Assembly (NCBI GenBank): GCA_030247855.1
Contig: JAPDRN010000158.1
Coordinates: 1 to 64,000 of the forward strand
Direction of reading: 5' to 3'
Source of the DNA: Knufia peltigerae
Taxonomy: Eukaryota; Ascomycota; Eurotiomycetes; Chaetothyriales; Trichomeriaceae
Length of the DNA stretch: 64,000 nucleotides
The position numbers and the translations under genes are program-made. Positions 34,247-44,190 of this stretch are shown here, one piece after another. Positions within the stretch are counted from its first letter, which is position 1; every line of letters starts with the position of its first letter. The notes beneath the pieces are model-generated. The model saw only the letters and a program-made list of their open reading frames with translations, ran no database searches and was not told the DNA's origin.

Positions 34247-35263
34247 TCAGACGCTCTTTGCGTCATGCTCCTGGTGATAACGCACGGCCTCGGCGACCTC
34301 TTCGCGCGAACCGAGGAACACCGGCACGCGCTGGTGCAACTGGTCGGGTTGCAGGTCGGTGATGCGCTCGCGACCGGTCCAGGCCGCACCGCCCGCCTGC
34401 TCCACCAGCAGGCCCATCGGGTTGGCTTCGTACATCAGGCGCAGCTTGCCGGTCTTGCCCGGTTCCTTCTTGTCCCACGGGTAGATGAAGATGCCGCCGC
34501 GGGTCAGGATGCGATGCACGTCGGCGACCATGCTGGCGATCCAGCGCATGTTGAAGTTCTTGCCGCGCGGGCCGTCCTTGCCGGCCAGCAGATCTTCCAC
34601 GTAGGCCTGCATCGGCGCTTCCCAGTGCCGCTGGTTGGACATGTTGATGGCGAACTCCTGGGTGGCCGCCGGGATCTGCATGTTCTCGGTGGTCAGCAGG
34701 AACTCGCCGGTTTCGCGGTCGAGGGTGAAAGCGTGGGTACCGTGGCCGACAGTCAGCACCAGCTGCGTGCTGGGCCCGTAGATGCAGTAGCCGGCGGCGA
34801 TCTGCTTGCTGCCCGGCTGCAGGAAGGCGTCATCGCCAGGCAGTTCGACGTTGGTCGGGCAACGCAGCACCGAGAAGATGGTGCCGACGGAGACGTTGAC
34901 GTCGATGTTGGAGCTGCCATCGAGGGGATCGAACAGCAGCAGGAAATCGCCACGCGGGTAGATGTCCGGCACCGGCTGGCTGTGGTCCATCTCCTCCGAC
35001 GCGCAGGCAGCGAGGTGACCGCCCCACGCGTTGGCTTCCAGCAGGATCTCGTTGCTGATGACGTCCAGCTTCTTCTGTGCTTCGCCCTGCACGTTGCCGG
35101 TGCCGGCCTCGCCGAGCACGCCACCGAGGGCGCCCTTGCTGACGGCGATGGAGATGCTGGTGCAGGCGCGGGCGACGACCGCGATCAGCTGGCGCAGGTC
35201 GGCGTTGATGCGGCCGATGTGCTGCTGCTGGATCAGGAAGCGGGTCAACGAGGTACGGGACAT
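34247..35263 (-). CDS. fbp: Fructose-1,6-bisphosphatase class 1
   Basis: Gluconeogenic hydrolysis of fructose 1,6-bisphosphate to fructose 6-phosphate; cytoplasmic. The 338 residues include the metal-binding FDPLDGSSNIDVNVSVGTIF, SEE in the N-terminal metal site, GIFIYPWD and CYEANPM-equivalent LMYEANPMGLLVEQAGG. The start at 35263 (MSRTSLTRFLIQQQ) matches the family; the open frame upstream is not credible coding sequence. Confidence 0.96.
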   Translation of the reverse strand: MSRTSLTRFLIQQQHIGRINADLRQLIAVVARACTSISIAVSKGALGGVLGEAGTGNVQGEAQKKLDVISNEILLEANAWGGHLAACASEEMDHSQPVPDIYPRGDFLLLFDPLDGSSNIDVNVSVGTIFSVLRCPTNVELPGDDAFLQPGSKQIAAGYCIYGPSTQLVLTVGHGTHAFTLDRETGEFLLTTENMQIPAATQEFAINMSNQRHWEAPMQAYVEDLLAGKDGPRGKNFNMRWIASMVADVHRILTRGGIFIYPWDKKEPGKTGKLRLMYEANPMGLLVEQAGGAAWTGRERITDLQPDQLHQRVPVFLGSREEVAEAVRYHQEHDAKSV

Positions 35264-35388
35264 GGGCGGGCAGGTCTCGGCAACGGGGAAACGCCTATTG
35301 TCGCTGGTCTGACTTGCGCGTGGGTGAGCGGGGGAAGGCGTAATCGTTTCCAGAGGCGTTGCGGTCGTGGCGCCTTCCCTTCGTCGAG

Positions 35389-35496
35389 GCGCGGGGGAGG
35401 GGGAGACAATGCAGGACACGCTGCAAGTACGTCCATGTAAGCTCGATGGCGCCATCCATGGCGCCAACGGTCCTGCATTGCCTCCCCCTCCCGCGC
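35389..35496. repeat. Large inverted repeat between fbp and the aminotransferase
   Basis: Arms of about 27-29 bp: 35389-35417 (ending in GGGGGAGACAATGCAGGAC) and 35470-35496 (starting GTCCTGCATTGCCTCCCCC) are near-perfect reverse complements, separated by a 52-base loop. The loop contains its own palindrome, TGGCGCCATCCATGGCGCCA. It occupies most of the 332-base gap 35264-35595; no gene is visible there. Confidence 0.8.
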
Positions 35497-35542
35497 GCTT
35501 CAGGGTGTGCCGCGAGCGCGGTGGGTGTGGCAAGGCAGGTGC

Positions 35543-35575
35543 AAAAACAAAGGCGCCTTGCGGCGCCTTTGTTTT
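35543..35575 (-). terminator. Intrinsic terminator of the aminotransferase gene
   Basis: On the minus strand CAAAGGCGCC-GCAA-GGCGCCTTTG is followed by TTTTTG; the opposite strand also has TTTT, so it may work in both directions. Confidence 0.88.
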
Positions 35576-35595
35576 CAAACCACTGGAGTGGTGCT

Positions 35596-36798
35596 TCAGC
35601 CCTTGGCGACGGTGGCCACGGCCTTGGCGACGTATTCCAGGTTGTTCTGGTTCAGCGCGGCCACGCAGATGCGGCCGGTGCCGACGGCGTAGATGCCGAA
35701 CTCGTCGCGCAGGCGCTCGACCTGTTCGCGGCTCAGGCCGGAGTACGAGAACATGCCCGCCTGCTCGTTGATGAAGCCGAACTGCGGGGCGCCGGCGGCG
35801 GCCAGCTTCTCGACCAGGCCCTGGCGCAGGGCGTGGATGCGCTCGCGCATCTCGGTCAGTTCCTGCTCCCACATCGCGCGCAGTTCCGGGTTGGTCAGCA
35901 CACCGGCAACCAGTGCAGCACCGTGGGTGGACGGGCTGGAGTAGATCGTGCGGATCACGCGCTTGACCTGCGACTGCACGGCCTTGGCGTCAGCGGCGGT
36001 CGGCGCCACCATCGACAGCGCACCCACGCGCTCGCCATACAGCGAGAACGACTTGGAGTACGAGTTGGCGACGATGAAGCTGTCGATGCCGGCCTCGGCG
36101 ATGATGCGCACCGCGGCGCCGTCCTGCTCGATGCCCTTGTCGAAGCCCTGGTAGGCCATGTCGATGAAGGGGAACAGCTGGCGGTCCTTCAGCAGCTGTG
36201 CGACCTGCTTCCACTGGCTGACGGTGAGGTCGGCGCCGGTGGGGTTGTGGCAGCAGGCGTGCAGCAGCACCACGGTGCCTGCTTCCAGCTTGCCCAGGTC
36301 GGCCAGCAGGCCGTCGAAGTTGACGCCATGGGTGGTCGGGTCGAAGTAGGTGTAATCCACCACCTCGAAACCAGCGGCGCTGAACACCGCGCGGTGGTTT
36401 TCCCAGCTCGGGTTGCTCAGCGCGACGGTGGCGTGCGGCAGCAGCTTCTTCAGCACGTCGGCGCCGACGCGCAGCGCACCGCTGCCACCGACGGTCTGTG
36501 CGGTGGTGACGCGGCCGGCAGCCAGCAGCGGCGAATCCTTGCCGAACACCAGCTCACGGGTAGCCTGGGTGTATGCCGGCAGGCCATCGATCGGCAGGTA
36601 GCCGCGCGGTTTGGCTTCGTTGGCGAGCTGCTGCTCGATCTGCTTGACGGCGCGCAGCAGCGGAATGCGGCCGCTCTCGTCGTAGTAGATACCCACACCC
36701 AGGTTGACCTTGGTCGGGCGGCTGTCGGCGTTGTACGCCTCGGTCAGGCCCAGGATCGGGTCGCCTGGGACCAGTTCCACGTTTGCAAAGAAGGACAC
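35596..36798 (-). CDS. tyrB: Aromatic amino acid / aspartate aminotransferase
   Basis: PLP-dependent class I aminotransferase converting aromatic or acidic amino acids and 2-oxo acids. The 400 residues from GTG 36798 (VSFFANVELVPGDPILGL) match TyrB/AspC length. Landmarks are VGGSGALRVGAD, HACCHNPTGAD, DMAYQGFDKG, the PLP lysine in NSYSKSFSLYGERVG, and the C-terminal GMFSYSGLS/GRICVAALN. No strong ribosome binding site precedes the GTG. AspC and TyrB cannot be separated by eye; tyrB is the more likely name in this family. Confidence 0.92.
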   Translation of the reverse strand: MSFFANVELVPGDPILGLTEAYNADSRPTKVNLGVGIYYDESGRIPLLRAVKQIEQQLANEAKPRGYLPIDGLPAYTQATRELVFGKDSPLLAAGRVTTAQTVGGSGALRVGADVLKKLLPHATVALSNPSWENHRAVFSAAGFEVVDYTYFDPTTHGVNFDGLLADLGKLEAGTVVLLHACCHNPTGADLTVSQWKQVAQLLKDRQLFPFIDMAYQGFDKGIEQDGAAVRIIAEAGIDSFIVANSYSKSFSLYGERVGALSMVAPTAADAKAVQSQVKRVIRTIYSSPSTHGAALVAGVLTNPELRAMWEQELTEMRERIHALRQGLVEKLAAAGAPQFGFINEQAGMFSYSGLSREQVERLRDEFGIYAVGTGRICVAALNQNNLEYVAKAVATVAKG

Positions 36799-36969
36799 GG
36801 CGGTACTCGTTCGGTAGACGGAAAGGGGGAGGAATTGCGCCACGCGGCTTGCGGCCTGTCGGCCGAAACCGACCCATCGTAACAAAGCCAGCCGGGGCTG
36901 GCCGCCGCCATCGTCATCCGCCTGCCCGTACCATGGCGTGCGTTGCCGCCCGATCCATCAACCTGAATC

Positions 36970-39084
36970 ATGAATCCCGCCGCACGACGTCATTGCCTGC
37001 CGCTGTCCGCCCTGCTGCTGTCGCCCTTGGCGGTGGCGGCCGCGCCCTCGCCGACCGCCCTGCCGGCTGTGCAGGTGCAGGCTGCGCGGGTGCCGGGCGT
37101 GGATCCCTTTGCCCTGCCCGCCAGCATGGATACGGTGTGGATCGACGCCGACCGTACCGGCCCCAACGCGCAGCTGTCCGAGGCGCTGGGCGGGGTGCCG
37201 GGCCTGCTGGCCCGTGACCGGCAGAACTTCGCGCAGGACACCCAGCTGTCGATCCGTGGCTTCGGCGCCCGCTCGACCTTCGGCGTGCGCGGGGTGCGGG
37301 TGCTGATCGACGGCGTACCGGCGACCATGCCCGATGGGCAGGGCCAACTGTCGCACGCCAGCCTGCTCGGTGCCGAGCGCATCGAGGTGCTGCGCGGGCC
37401 GTTCTCGGCGCTGTACGGCAATTCGTCCGGGGGCGTGCTGCAGGTGTGGAGCGCGCAGGGCCAGGCCGGTGACCCGTGGCGGGTGCGGGTGAATGCCGGC
37501 GCCGACAACACGCTCAGCGTCGGCGGGCAGCTGCGCGGGGCGGGAAAGGGCATCGACTACAACGTGGCCGCCAACCATTTCAGCACCGACGGTTGGCGTG
37601 ACCACAGCCGTGCGCGCCGCGAATCGTTGAACGCGCGCCTGGGCACCGAGTTCGCTGGCGGCCGCCTGGAACTGCTGCTCAACGCGCTGCACGCGCCCAA
37701 CGCGCAGGACCCGCTGGGCCTGACCCGCGCGCAGGTGGCGGCCGATCCGCGCCAGGCCACGGCGGTGGCCCACCAGTACAACACCCGCAAATCAGTGCGC
37801 CAGCAGCAGGCCGGCCTGCGTTGGGCCCGTGAAGCCGGTGCGCAGCGCTGGCAGCTGATGGGCTATGCCGGGCAGCGCGCGGTGATCCAGTACCTGCCGA
37901 TTCCGCCGGGACCGCAGGCCAACCCATTGCACGCCGGTGGCGTGATCGACCTGGATAGCGGCTACGGCGGGCTGGACGCGCGCTGGGGCTGGAACGGCGA
38001 TCTGTGGGGCCGCCCGCTGGATCTGGTAGTGGGCGTGAATGCCGATCGCCAGCGCCAGCACCGCACCGGCTATGAGAACTTCGTCGGCACCACCGTGGGG
38101 GTACGCGGCCGCCTGCGTCGCGACCAGATCGACATCGTGCAGAACGTGGACCAGTTCGCCCAGGCGTGGTGGCAATGGAGCCCGCGCTGGTCGCTGCTGG
38201 CCGGGGTGCGCCACAGCGCGGTGCGCTTCGAATCGGGTGATCGCTACATCGTCGGGCGCAACCCGGACGACAGTGGTCGCCGTCGCTACCAGGCCACCAC
38301 GCCGGTGGCGGGTGTCAGCTTCGAGGCAAGCCCGCAGTGGCGCCTGCACGCGGCGATCGGGCGTGGCTTTGAAACGCCGACATTCAACGAGCTGGGCTAC
38401 CGCACCGACGGTCAGGCCGGGCTGGCGCTGGATCTTGCGGCCGCCCGCAGCCGCAGCCTGGAAGTGGGCAGCAAGTGGCACGCGCAGGATGGAAGACAGC
38501 TGGATATCAGCCTGTTCCGTGCAGATACCGACGATGAGCTGGCCGTTGCCAGCAACACCAACGGCCGCAGCACTTACCGCAACATCGGCCGCACCCGCCG
38601 CCAGGGTGTGGAGCTGCAGTACCGGCAGCCGTTGGCCGAACAGCTGGAGCTGCAGCTGGCCTGGACCTGGCTGCAGGCGCAAGTGCGCTCGTCCTACCTG
38701 GCCTGTGCGGCCAGCAACTGTGCCGTGCCCGACACCGTGGTTGCCGCCGGCAGCCGCCTCCCCGGCGTGCCCCGGCAGCAGGCGTATGCGCGCCTGCAAT
38801 GGTCGCCGGGGGACTGGCAGTGGGCGCTGGAAGCTGCCGCCAGCAGCGACGTGGTGGTGAACGACATCGCCACCGAGCGCGCCCCGGGATACGCGCTGCT
38901 GAACCTGGAGGCCGGGCGCAGCTGGGGGCTGCAGGCCGGTGAGCTGCGTGCATTCGCGCGTATCGACAACGCGCTGGACCAGCGCTACATCGGCTCGGTG
39001 ATCGTCAACGATGGCAACGGCCGGTTCTTCGAACCGGGGCCGGACCGCCGCGCCAGCGTGGGCCTGCAGTGGTCATGGCGCTGA
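36970..39084 (+). CDS. TonB-dependent outer-membrane receptor
   Basis: A 704-residue beta-barrel receptor with signal peptide (ends LSPLAVAAA). The plug domain includes LSEALGGVPGLLARDRQNFAQDTQ, SIRGFGARSTFGVRG, RVLIDGVPATMPDGQ and ERIEVLRGPFSALYGNSSGGVL; the barrel ends in the aromatic-terminated SVGLQWSWR. Plug features resemble siderophore/PfrA-like receptors rather than the large Xanthomonas-Caulobacter carbohydrate receptors. No Fur box is clear in the 171-base divergent gap. Substrate unknown. Confidence 0.9.
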   Translation: MNPAARRHCLPLSALLLSPLAVAAAPSPTALPAVQVQAARVPGVDPFALPASMDTVWIDADRTGPNAQLSEALGGVPGLLARDRQNFAQDTQLSIRGFGARSTFGVRGVRVLIDGVPATMPDGQGQLSHASLLGAERIEVLRGPFSALYGNSSGGVLQVWSAQGQAGDPWRVRVNAGADNTLSVGGQLRGAGKGIDYNVAANHFSTDGWRDHSRARRESLNARLGTEFAGGRLELLLNALHAPNAQDPLGLTRAQVAADPRQATAVAHQYNTRKSVRQQQAGLRWAREAGAQRWQLMGYAGQRAVIQYLPIPPGPQANPLHAGGVIDLDSGYGGLDARWGWNGDLWGRPLDLVVGVNADRQRQHRTGYENFVGTTVGVRGRLRRDQIDIVQNVDQFAQAWWQWSPRWSLLAGVRHSAVRFESGDRYIVGRNPDDSGRRRYQATTPVAGVSFEASPQWRLHAAIGRGFETPTFNELGYRTDGQAGLALDLAAARSRSLEVGSKWHAQDGRQLDISLFRADTDDELAVASNTNGRSTYRNIGRTRRQGVELQYRQPLAEQLELQLAWTWLQAQVRSSYLACAASNCAVPDTVVAAGSRLPGVPRQQAYARLQWSPGDWQWALEAAASSDVVVNDIATERAPGYALLNLEAGRSWGLQAGELRAFARIDNALDQRYIGSVIVNDGNGRFFEPGPDRRASVGLQWSWR

Positions 39085-39088
39085 AGCG

Positions 39089-39160
39089 GTAGTGCCGGCC
39101 GCTGGCCGGCATCGATCCGCGCGGGACTTCAGGGGGTTGCCGGCCAGCGGGCGGCACTAC
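39089..39160. repeat. Inverted dimer of GTAG hairpins (SMAG-type)
   Basis: 39089-39111 (GTAGTGCCGGCC-GCT-GGCCGGCA) and its inverted partner 39138-39160 ending in CACTAC. The dimer lies just past the receptor stop codon and before a convergent small gene. Confidence 0.9.
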
Positions 39161-39192
39161 CCGTAAATCGGTGGCCTTGGCCGGCGTGGCGA

Positions 39193-40120
<928 letters not shown>

Positions 40121-40205
40121 CCGCACGGCCTGCACGTTGCCCACACGGTTGTTTCACGGTGGCCGGCTGAAGCTGGCTACCCCTGCCGAAACCCAGGTGC
40201 GCATC

Positions 40206-41132
40206 ATGGCCCGTCCGATCTGGACCGGTACGCTTTCCTTCGGTCTGCTCAACGTACCGGTCTCGCTGATGTCCGGTGAACGCAAGGTCGACCTGCACTT
40301 CCGCATGCTGGATTCGCGCGACCGCAAACCGATCCGTTTCGAACGGGTCAACGCCGACACCGGCGAAGAAGTGCCGTGGAAGGACATCGTCAAAGCCTAC
40401 GAGTACGACAAGGGCAGCTACGTCGTGCTGGAGGAAGACGATATCCGTTCAGCGGCGCCGGAGAGCCATGAAACGGTGGAGGTGGAGACCTTCGTCGACG
40501 CCACGCAGATCGATCCACGCTACTACGAAAAACCCTATCTGCTGGTGCCAGGTAAAAAGGCCGAGAAAGGTTACGTGCTGCTGCGGGAAACACTGCGAAA
40601 TACCGGCAAGGTTGGTATCGCACGGGTGGTGGTGCGCACGCGCGAGTATCTGTGCGCGGTGATGCCCAACGACGACGCACTGGTGCTGATGATCCTGCGT
40701 TATCCACAGGAACTGGTCGAGCCTGATGACTACAAGCTGCCCAGTGGAAAGCTCGCCGATTACCGCATCACCAGCAAGGAGACGGCGATGGCCGAGCAGC
40801 TGATCGAGTCGATGGCCGGGGATTGGGATCCGTCGCAGTACCACGATGAGTTCCGCGAACGCCTGCAGCAGGTGCTGAACAAGCGCATCAAGTCCAAGGG
40901 CGGCACGACGAAGGTAGAAGACGAGCCGGCACCGCGCGAAGATGCCACCACCAACGTGGTGGACTTCATGTCGTTGCTGCAGAAGAGCCTGGATGCCAAC
41001 AAGCGCACGCCGGCAAAGAAGGCGACAGCGGGCAAGGCAGCGGCCAGGAAGACCGCGGCGAAGAAGGCGCCTGCAAAGAAGGCGGCCAAGAAGGCCGCAA
41101 AGAAAACTGCCGCGCGACGCAAGGCAGGTTGA
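40206..41132 (+). CDS. ku: Ku DNA end-binding protein
   Basis: Homodimeric ring protein that binds DNA double-strand ends and recruits LigD in bacterial non-homologous end joining. The 308 residues begin MARPIWTGTLSFGLLNVPVSL, the typical bacterial Ku start, followed by the core Ku domain (to about 255). The C-terminal 50 residues are a lysine/alanine-rich tail of repeats like KKAPAKKAAKKAAKK, as known in several bacterial Ku proteins, where such tails bind DNA. ligD starts three bases after the stop. Confidence 0.97.
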   Translation: MARPIWTGTLSFGLLNVPVSLMSGERKVDLHFRMLDSRDRKPIRFERVNADTGEEVPWKDIVKAYEYDKGSYVVLEEDDIRSAAPESHETVEVETFVDATQIDPRYYEKPYLLVPGKKAEKGYVLLRETLRNTGKVGIARVVVRTREYLCAVMPNDDALVLMILRYPQELVEPDDYKLPSGKLADYRITSKETAMAEQLIESMAGDWDPSQYHDEFRERLQQVLNKRIKSKGGTTKVEDEPAPREDATTNVVDFMSLLQKSLDANKRTPAKKATAGKAAARKTAAKKAPAKKAAKKAAKKTAARRKAG

Positions 41133-41135
41133 GCC

Positions 41136-43625
41136 ATGTCGTTGCATCAGTACCGGCGCAAGCGTCGGCTGGGCGGAGGCAGCGGGCAGACCCCCGAGCC
41201 GGATGACGCACCTGCACGGGGCAACCCGAAGCGGCGGCCGATCTTCGTGGTCCAATTGCACCACGCCAGCAGCCGTCACTACGATTTCCGCCTGGAAATG
41301 GATGGCGTGCTGAAAAGCTGGGCGGTGCCGAAAGGGCCGTCGCTGCGGGTGGGCGAGAAGCGCCTGGCGGTGGAGGTGGAAGATCACCCGCTGTCCTATG
41401 CCGGCTTCGAAGGTGATATTCCGGAAGGCCATTACGGCGCCGGCCACGTCGACGTGTTCGACCACGGCAGCTGGGCCTGCGAAGGCGATCCGCTGCAAGC
41501 ACTGGCGGCCGGCAAGATCGACTTCGTGTTGCATGGACAGCGTCTGTCCGGTGGCTGGAAGCTGGTGCGCACGGCGATGAAGGGCCGCCAGGTGCAGTGG
41601 CTGCTGATCAAGCGCGACGACGAGCAGGCGCGGGATGCCGAAGCGGATGATCTGCTGCGCGCGCCGGCCCGGAAACCTGCGAAGACCACCCGGGCCTCTA
41701 CGAAGAAGGCGGCGCCAGCGCCACCCCGTGCGCCGCGTTCCGCGCCACCCCGCAAGGCCGATGCACGCTGGCATGCGCGCGCGCTGAAGCTGGACGGGGC
41801 GCGCGACAAAGACTACCCGCGCCAGTTCAAACCACAGCTCACTGATCATCGCGACAGCGCACCGGACGGCGAGCGCTGGCTGCACGAGATCAAGTGGGAT
41901 GGGTACCGGCTGCTGGCCGATCTGCACGAGGGCGACGTGGCGCTGCGCTCGCGCAATGGCCTGGACTGGACGGCGGATTTTCCCGAAGTGGTGCAGGCCG
42001 TACAGGCGCTGCCGGTACGCGATGCGCGCCTGGATGGGGAACTGGTAGTGCTGGACGACAACGGCCGCAGCGACTTCGCCGCGCTGCAGAGAGTGATCGA
42101 CGGAAGCTCGAAACAACCGCTGCGTTACATCGTGTTCGACCTGCCGGGCGTGGCGGGGGTCGACATCAGCCGCGCGCCGCTGCTGGAACGCAAGGCACTG
42201 CTGAAGGAGCTGATCGGCGACAAGCCGGGCACGCTGGCCTTCAGCGAGCACGTCATCGACCATGGCCCCGCCGTGTTCGAGGCCAGCGGCAAGGCGGGTT
42301 TCGAAGGCATCGTCAGCAAGCAGGTCGATGCGCCCTACGTGAATACCCGCGCACGCAGCTGGGCGAAAGTGAAGCACGAGGACACCGATGAGTTCCTGAT
42401 CATCGGCCACACCGCGCCAAAAGGCTCGCGGGTGGGATTCGGTTCGCTGCTGCTGGCCACGCCGGACAAGGGCGGCCTGCGCTATGTCGGCCGGGTCGGT
42501 ACCGGCTTCGACGACGAGAGTCTGCACGCGCTGTCGGCGACGCTCGTGCCGCTGGCGGTGAAGACAGCGGTGCTGCAGCTGCCGTCGCACGTACCGTTCC
42601 GTGCGGCCAGCGTGCGCTGGGTGAAGCCGGTGGCGGTGGCCGAGGTCGCGTTCCGCGGCTGGGGCAAGGAAGGATTGCTGCGCCAGGCCAGTTTCAAGCG
42701 ACTGCGCAGTGACAAGAAGAAGGAGGACCTGGCGATGAGTGCAACACCGGTCGACGACGGCGACGATGTGGCCATCACCCATCCCGAGCGCGTGGTGTTT
42801 GCGAAGAAGAAGCTCAGCAAGGGTGACGTTGCCGACTACTACCGGCAGATGGCGCGCTGGATCCTGCCGGAAATCAGTGGACGACCGCTGTCGCTGCTGC
42901 GCTGTCCCGATGGCGTCGGCAAGGCCTGCTTCTTCCAGAAGCACCATGGCCAGGGCCTGGGTGATGCGGTGCATGCGGTGCCACTGCAGCAGAAGAGCGG
43001 GCGCGAGGACTACGTCTATATCGATGACGAGCGCGGCCTGCTGCAGCTGGTGCAGATGAACACCCTGGAACTGCATCCGTGGGGGGCGACGGTGGCCGAT
43101 CCGGAGCATCCCGACCGGCTGGTGTTCGATCTTGATCCGGGTGAGGGCGTGAGCTGGGCCGACGTCAAGCGCGGTGCGCGCGATGTGCGCGATCGACTGC
43201 AGGAGACAGGGCTGCAGAGCTTTGTGCGGTTGTCCGGCGGCAAGGGCGTGCATGTGGTGGTGCCACTGCAACCTGCGGCGGACTGGGAGGACGCGAAAGC
43301 GTTCTGCGAAGCGTTCGCGCAGGCGATGGCCGAACAGGCGCCGGACCGCTACGTGGCGACGATGAGCAAGGCCAAGCGCAGCGGCGTGATCTTCATCGAC
43401 TGGCTGCGCAATACACGCGGTGCGACCAGCGTGTGTTCGTGGTCGCTGCGTGCGCGCGAGAACGCGGGTGTGGCGGTGCCGTTGCGCTGGGAGGAACTGG
43501 CGCGGGTGAGTGCTGCCGATGCGTTTCCGATGGACAAGGCGTTGGCACGGGCGAAGCGTTTGAAGGCGAATCCGTGGCAGGGAATCGACGCGTTGAAGCA
43601 GACGCTGCCGACGCTGAAGCGGTAA
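41136..43625 (+). CDS. ligD: Multifunctional ATP-dependent DNA ligase LigD
   Basis: End-processing and joining enzyme of the Ku pathway, 829 residues. Domain order is phosphoesterase (about 30-160: FVVQLHHASSRHYDFRLEMDG, HYGAG), ligase (about 215-520: nucleotidyl-lysine K253 in HEIKWDGYRLLADL, LDGELVVLD, FEGIVSKQ) and polymerase/primase (about 545-829: HPERVVF, YYRQMARWILP, LDPGEGVSW, RLSGGKGVHVVVPL). The PE-LIG-POL order matches Pseudomonas LigD. It is probably co-transcribed with ku. Its TAA stop overlaps a GTAA-headed hairpin. Confidence 0.97.
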   Translation: MSLHQYRRKRRLGGGSGQTPEPDDAPARGNPKRRPIFVVQLHHASSRHYDFRLEMDGVLKSWAVPKGPSLRVGEKRLAVEVEDHPLSYAGFEGDIPEGHYGAGHVDVFDHGSWACEGDPLQALAAGKIDFVLHGQRLSGGWKLVRTAMKGRQVQWLLIKRDDEQARDAEADDLLRAPARKPAKTTRASTKKAAPAPPRAPRSAPPRKADARWHARALKLDGARDKDYPRQFKPQLTDHRDSAPDGERWLHEIKWDGYRLLADLHEGDVALRSRNGLDWTADFPEVVQAVQALPVRDARLDGELVVLDDNGRSDFAALQRVIDGSSKQPLRYIVFDLPGVAGVDISRAPLLERKALLKELIGDKPGTLAFSEHVIDHGPAVFEASGKAGFEGIVSKQVDAPYVNTRARSWAKVKHEDTDEFLIIGHTAPKGSRVGFGSLLLATPDKGGLRYVGRVGTGFDDESLHALSATLVPLAVKTAVLQLPSHVPFRAASVRWVKPVAVAEVAFRGWGKEGLLRQASFKRLRSDKKKEDLAMSATPVDDGDDVAITHPERVVFAKKKLSKGDVADYYRQMARWILPEISGRPLSLLRCPDGVGKACFFQKHHGQGLGDAVHAVPLQQKSGREDYVYIDDERGLLQLVQMNTLELHPWGATVADPEHPDRLVFDLDPGEGVSWADVKRGARDVRDRLQETGLQSFVRLSGGKGVHVVVPLQPAADWEDAKAFCEAFAQAMAEQAPDRYVATMSKAKRSGVIFIDWLRNTRGATSVCSWSLRARENAGVAVPLRWEELARVSAADAFPMDKALARAKRLKANPWQGIDALKQTLPTLKR

Positions 43626-43686
43626 TGCCAGCCGCCGGCCGGCAACTGCAGGATCGCCCAGGTTGCCGGCCAGCGGCCGGCACTAC
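43622..43686. repeat. Inverted dimer of GTAG/GTAA hairpins (SMAG-type), right of ligD
   Basis: 43622-43644 (GTAATGCCAGCC-GCC-GGCCGGCA, a GTAA variant overlapping the ligD stop) and an inverted GTAG copy 43663-43686. With the dimer at 40056-40120 it brackets the ku-ligD module. Confidence 0.85.
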
Positions 43687-43696
43687 CTGTATCCGG

Positions 43697-44086
43697 TCAG
43701 CGCGGATCGCGCGACGCGCGGCGACCGAACCACCAGCCCAACAACAACTGCACCGGCAGTGAAACCAGCAGGCCGATGACGAACCAGTGTGGGAAATCGC
43801 CCCCCATCATCCACAGGCCATAACCCGCGCCGAGCACCAGCAACGACCAGATCGAGGTGCCATGCGCACGTGGCCAGCACGGTGCGTAGTAGGTGGCAAA
43901 GGCAATGGCGGCGATGCCGCCGAGCACGGTGAATGCCAGGTCCCAGCCGAGCTGCGCCTCGCTTCCTGGTGTCATGCCCAGCAGCGATGGCAGCCAGCCA
44001 GCCGCACTGCTGACCAGGGTCAGCGCGAGCAGCGCGCCGATCAGGGCGAGCAGGGAGAGAAAGATGGTCTTGAGCGTGGCGGGCAT
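43697..44086 (-). CDS. Small membrane protein of unknown function
   Basis: A 129-residue protein with four hydrophobic segments (about 8-32, 44-64, 72-90 and 96-118), starting MPATLKTIFLSLLALIG. ATG 44086 is used; an ATG 51 bases upstream would precede the first helix by 17 residues. It is convergent with ligD. No family recognised. Confidence 0.7.
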   Translation of the reverse strand: MPATLKTIFLSLLALIGALLALTLVSSAAGWLPSLLGMTPGSEAQLGWDLAFTVLGGIAAIAFATYYAPCWPRAHGTSIWSLLVLGAGYGLWMMGGDFPHWFVIGLLVSLPVQLLLGWWFGRRASRDPR

Positions 44087-44190
44087 GCGCGCATTGTACG
44101 GCCGCCAGGCTGCCCGGCGCTGCCGGCAGATCGGCATGGCCGCCGTGCCCGTGGGAGAGGGAAACGGGCACGGCAGCCATGCACAGGGGG

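Noticed and set aside
34247..35872. Extended 541-codon version of fbp.
   Set aside because: The first 200 codons are arginine/proline-rich noise that covers an inverted repeat and a terminator; the family start is at 35263.
36799..36969. Possible Fur box before the TonB receptor at 36970.
   Set aside because: No 19-bp GATAATGATAATCATTATC-like sequence is visible in the divergent gap, so iron regulation is not claimed.
43960..43980. Additional match to the ATGACACCG operator near 43970 (TGGTGTCATG).
   Set aside because: Only eight of nine bases match and it lies inside a coding region unrelated to the locus.
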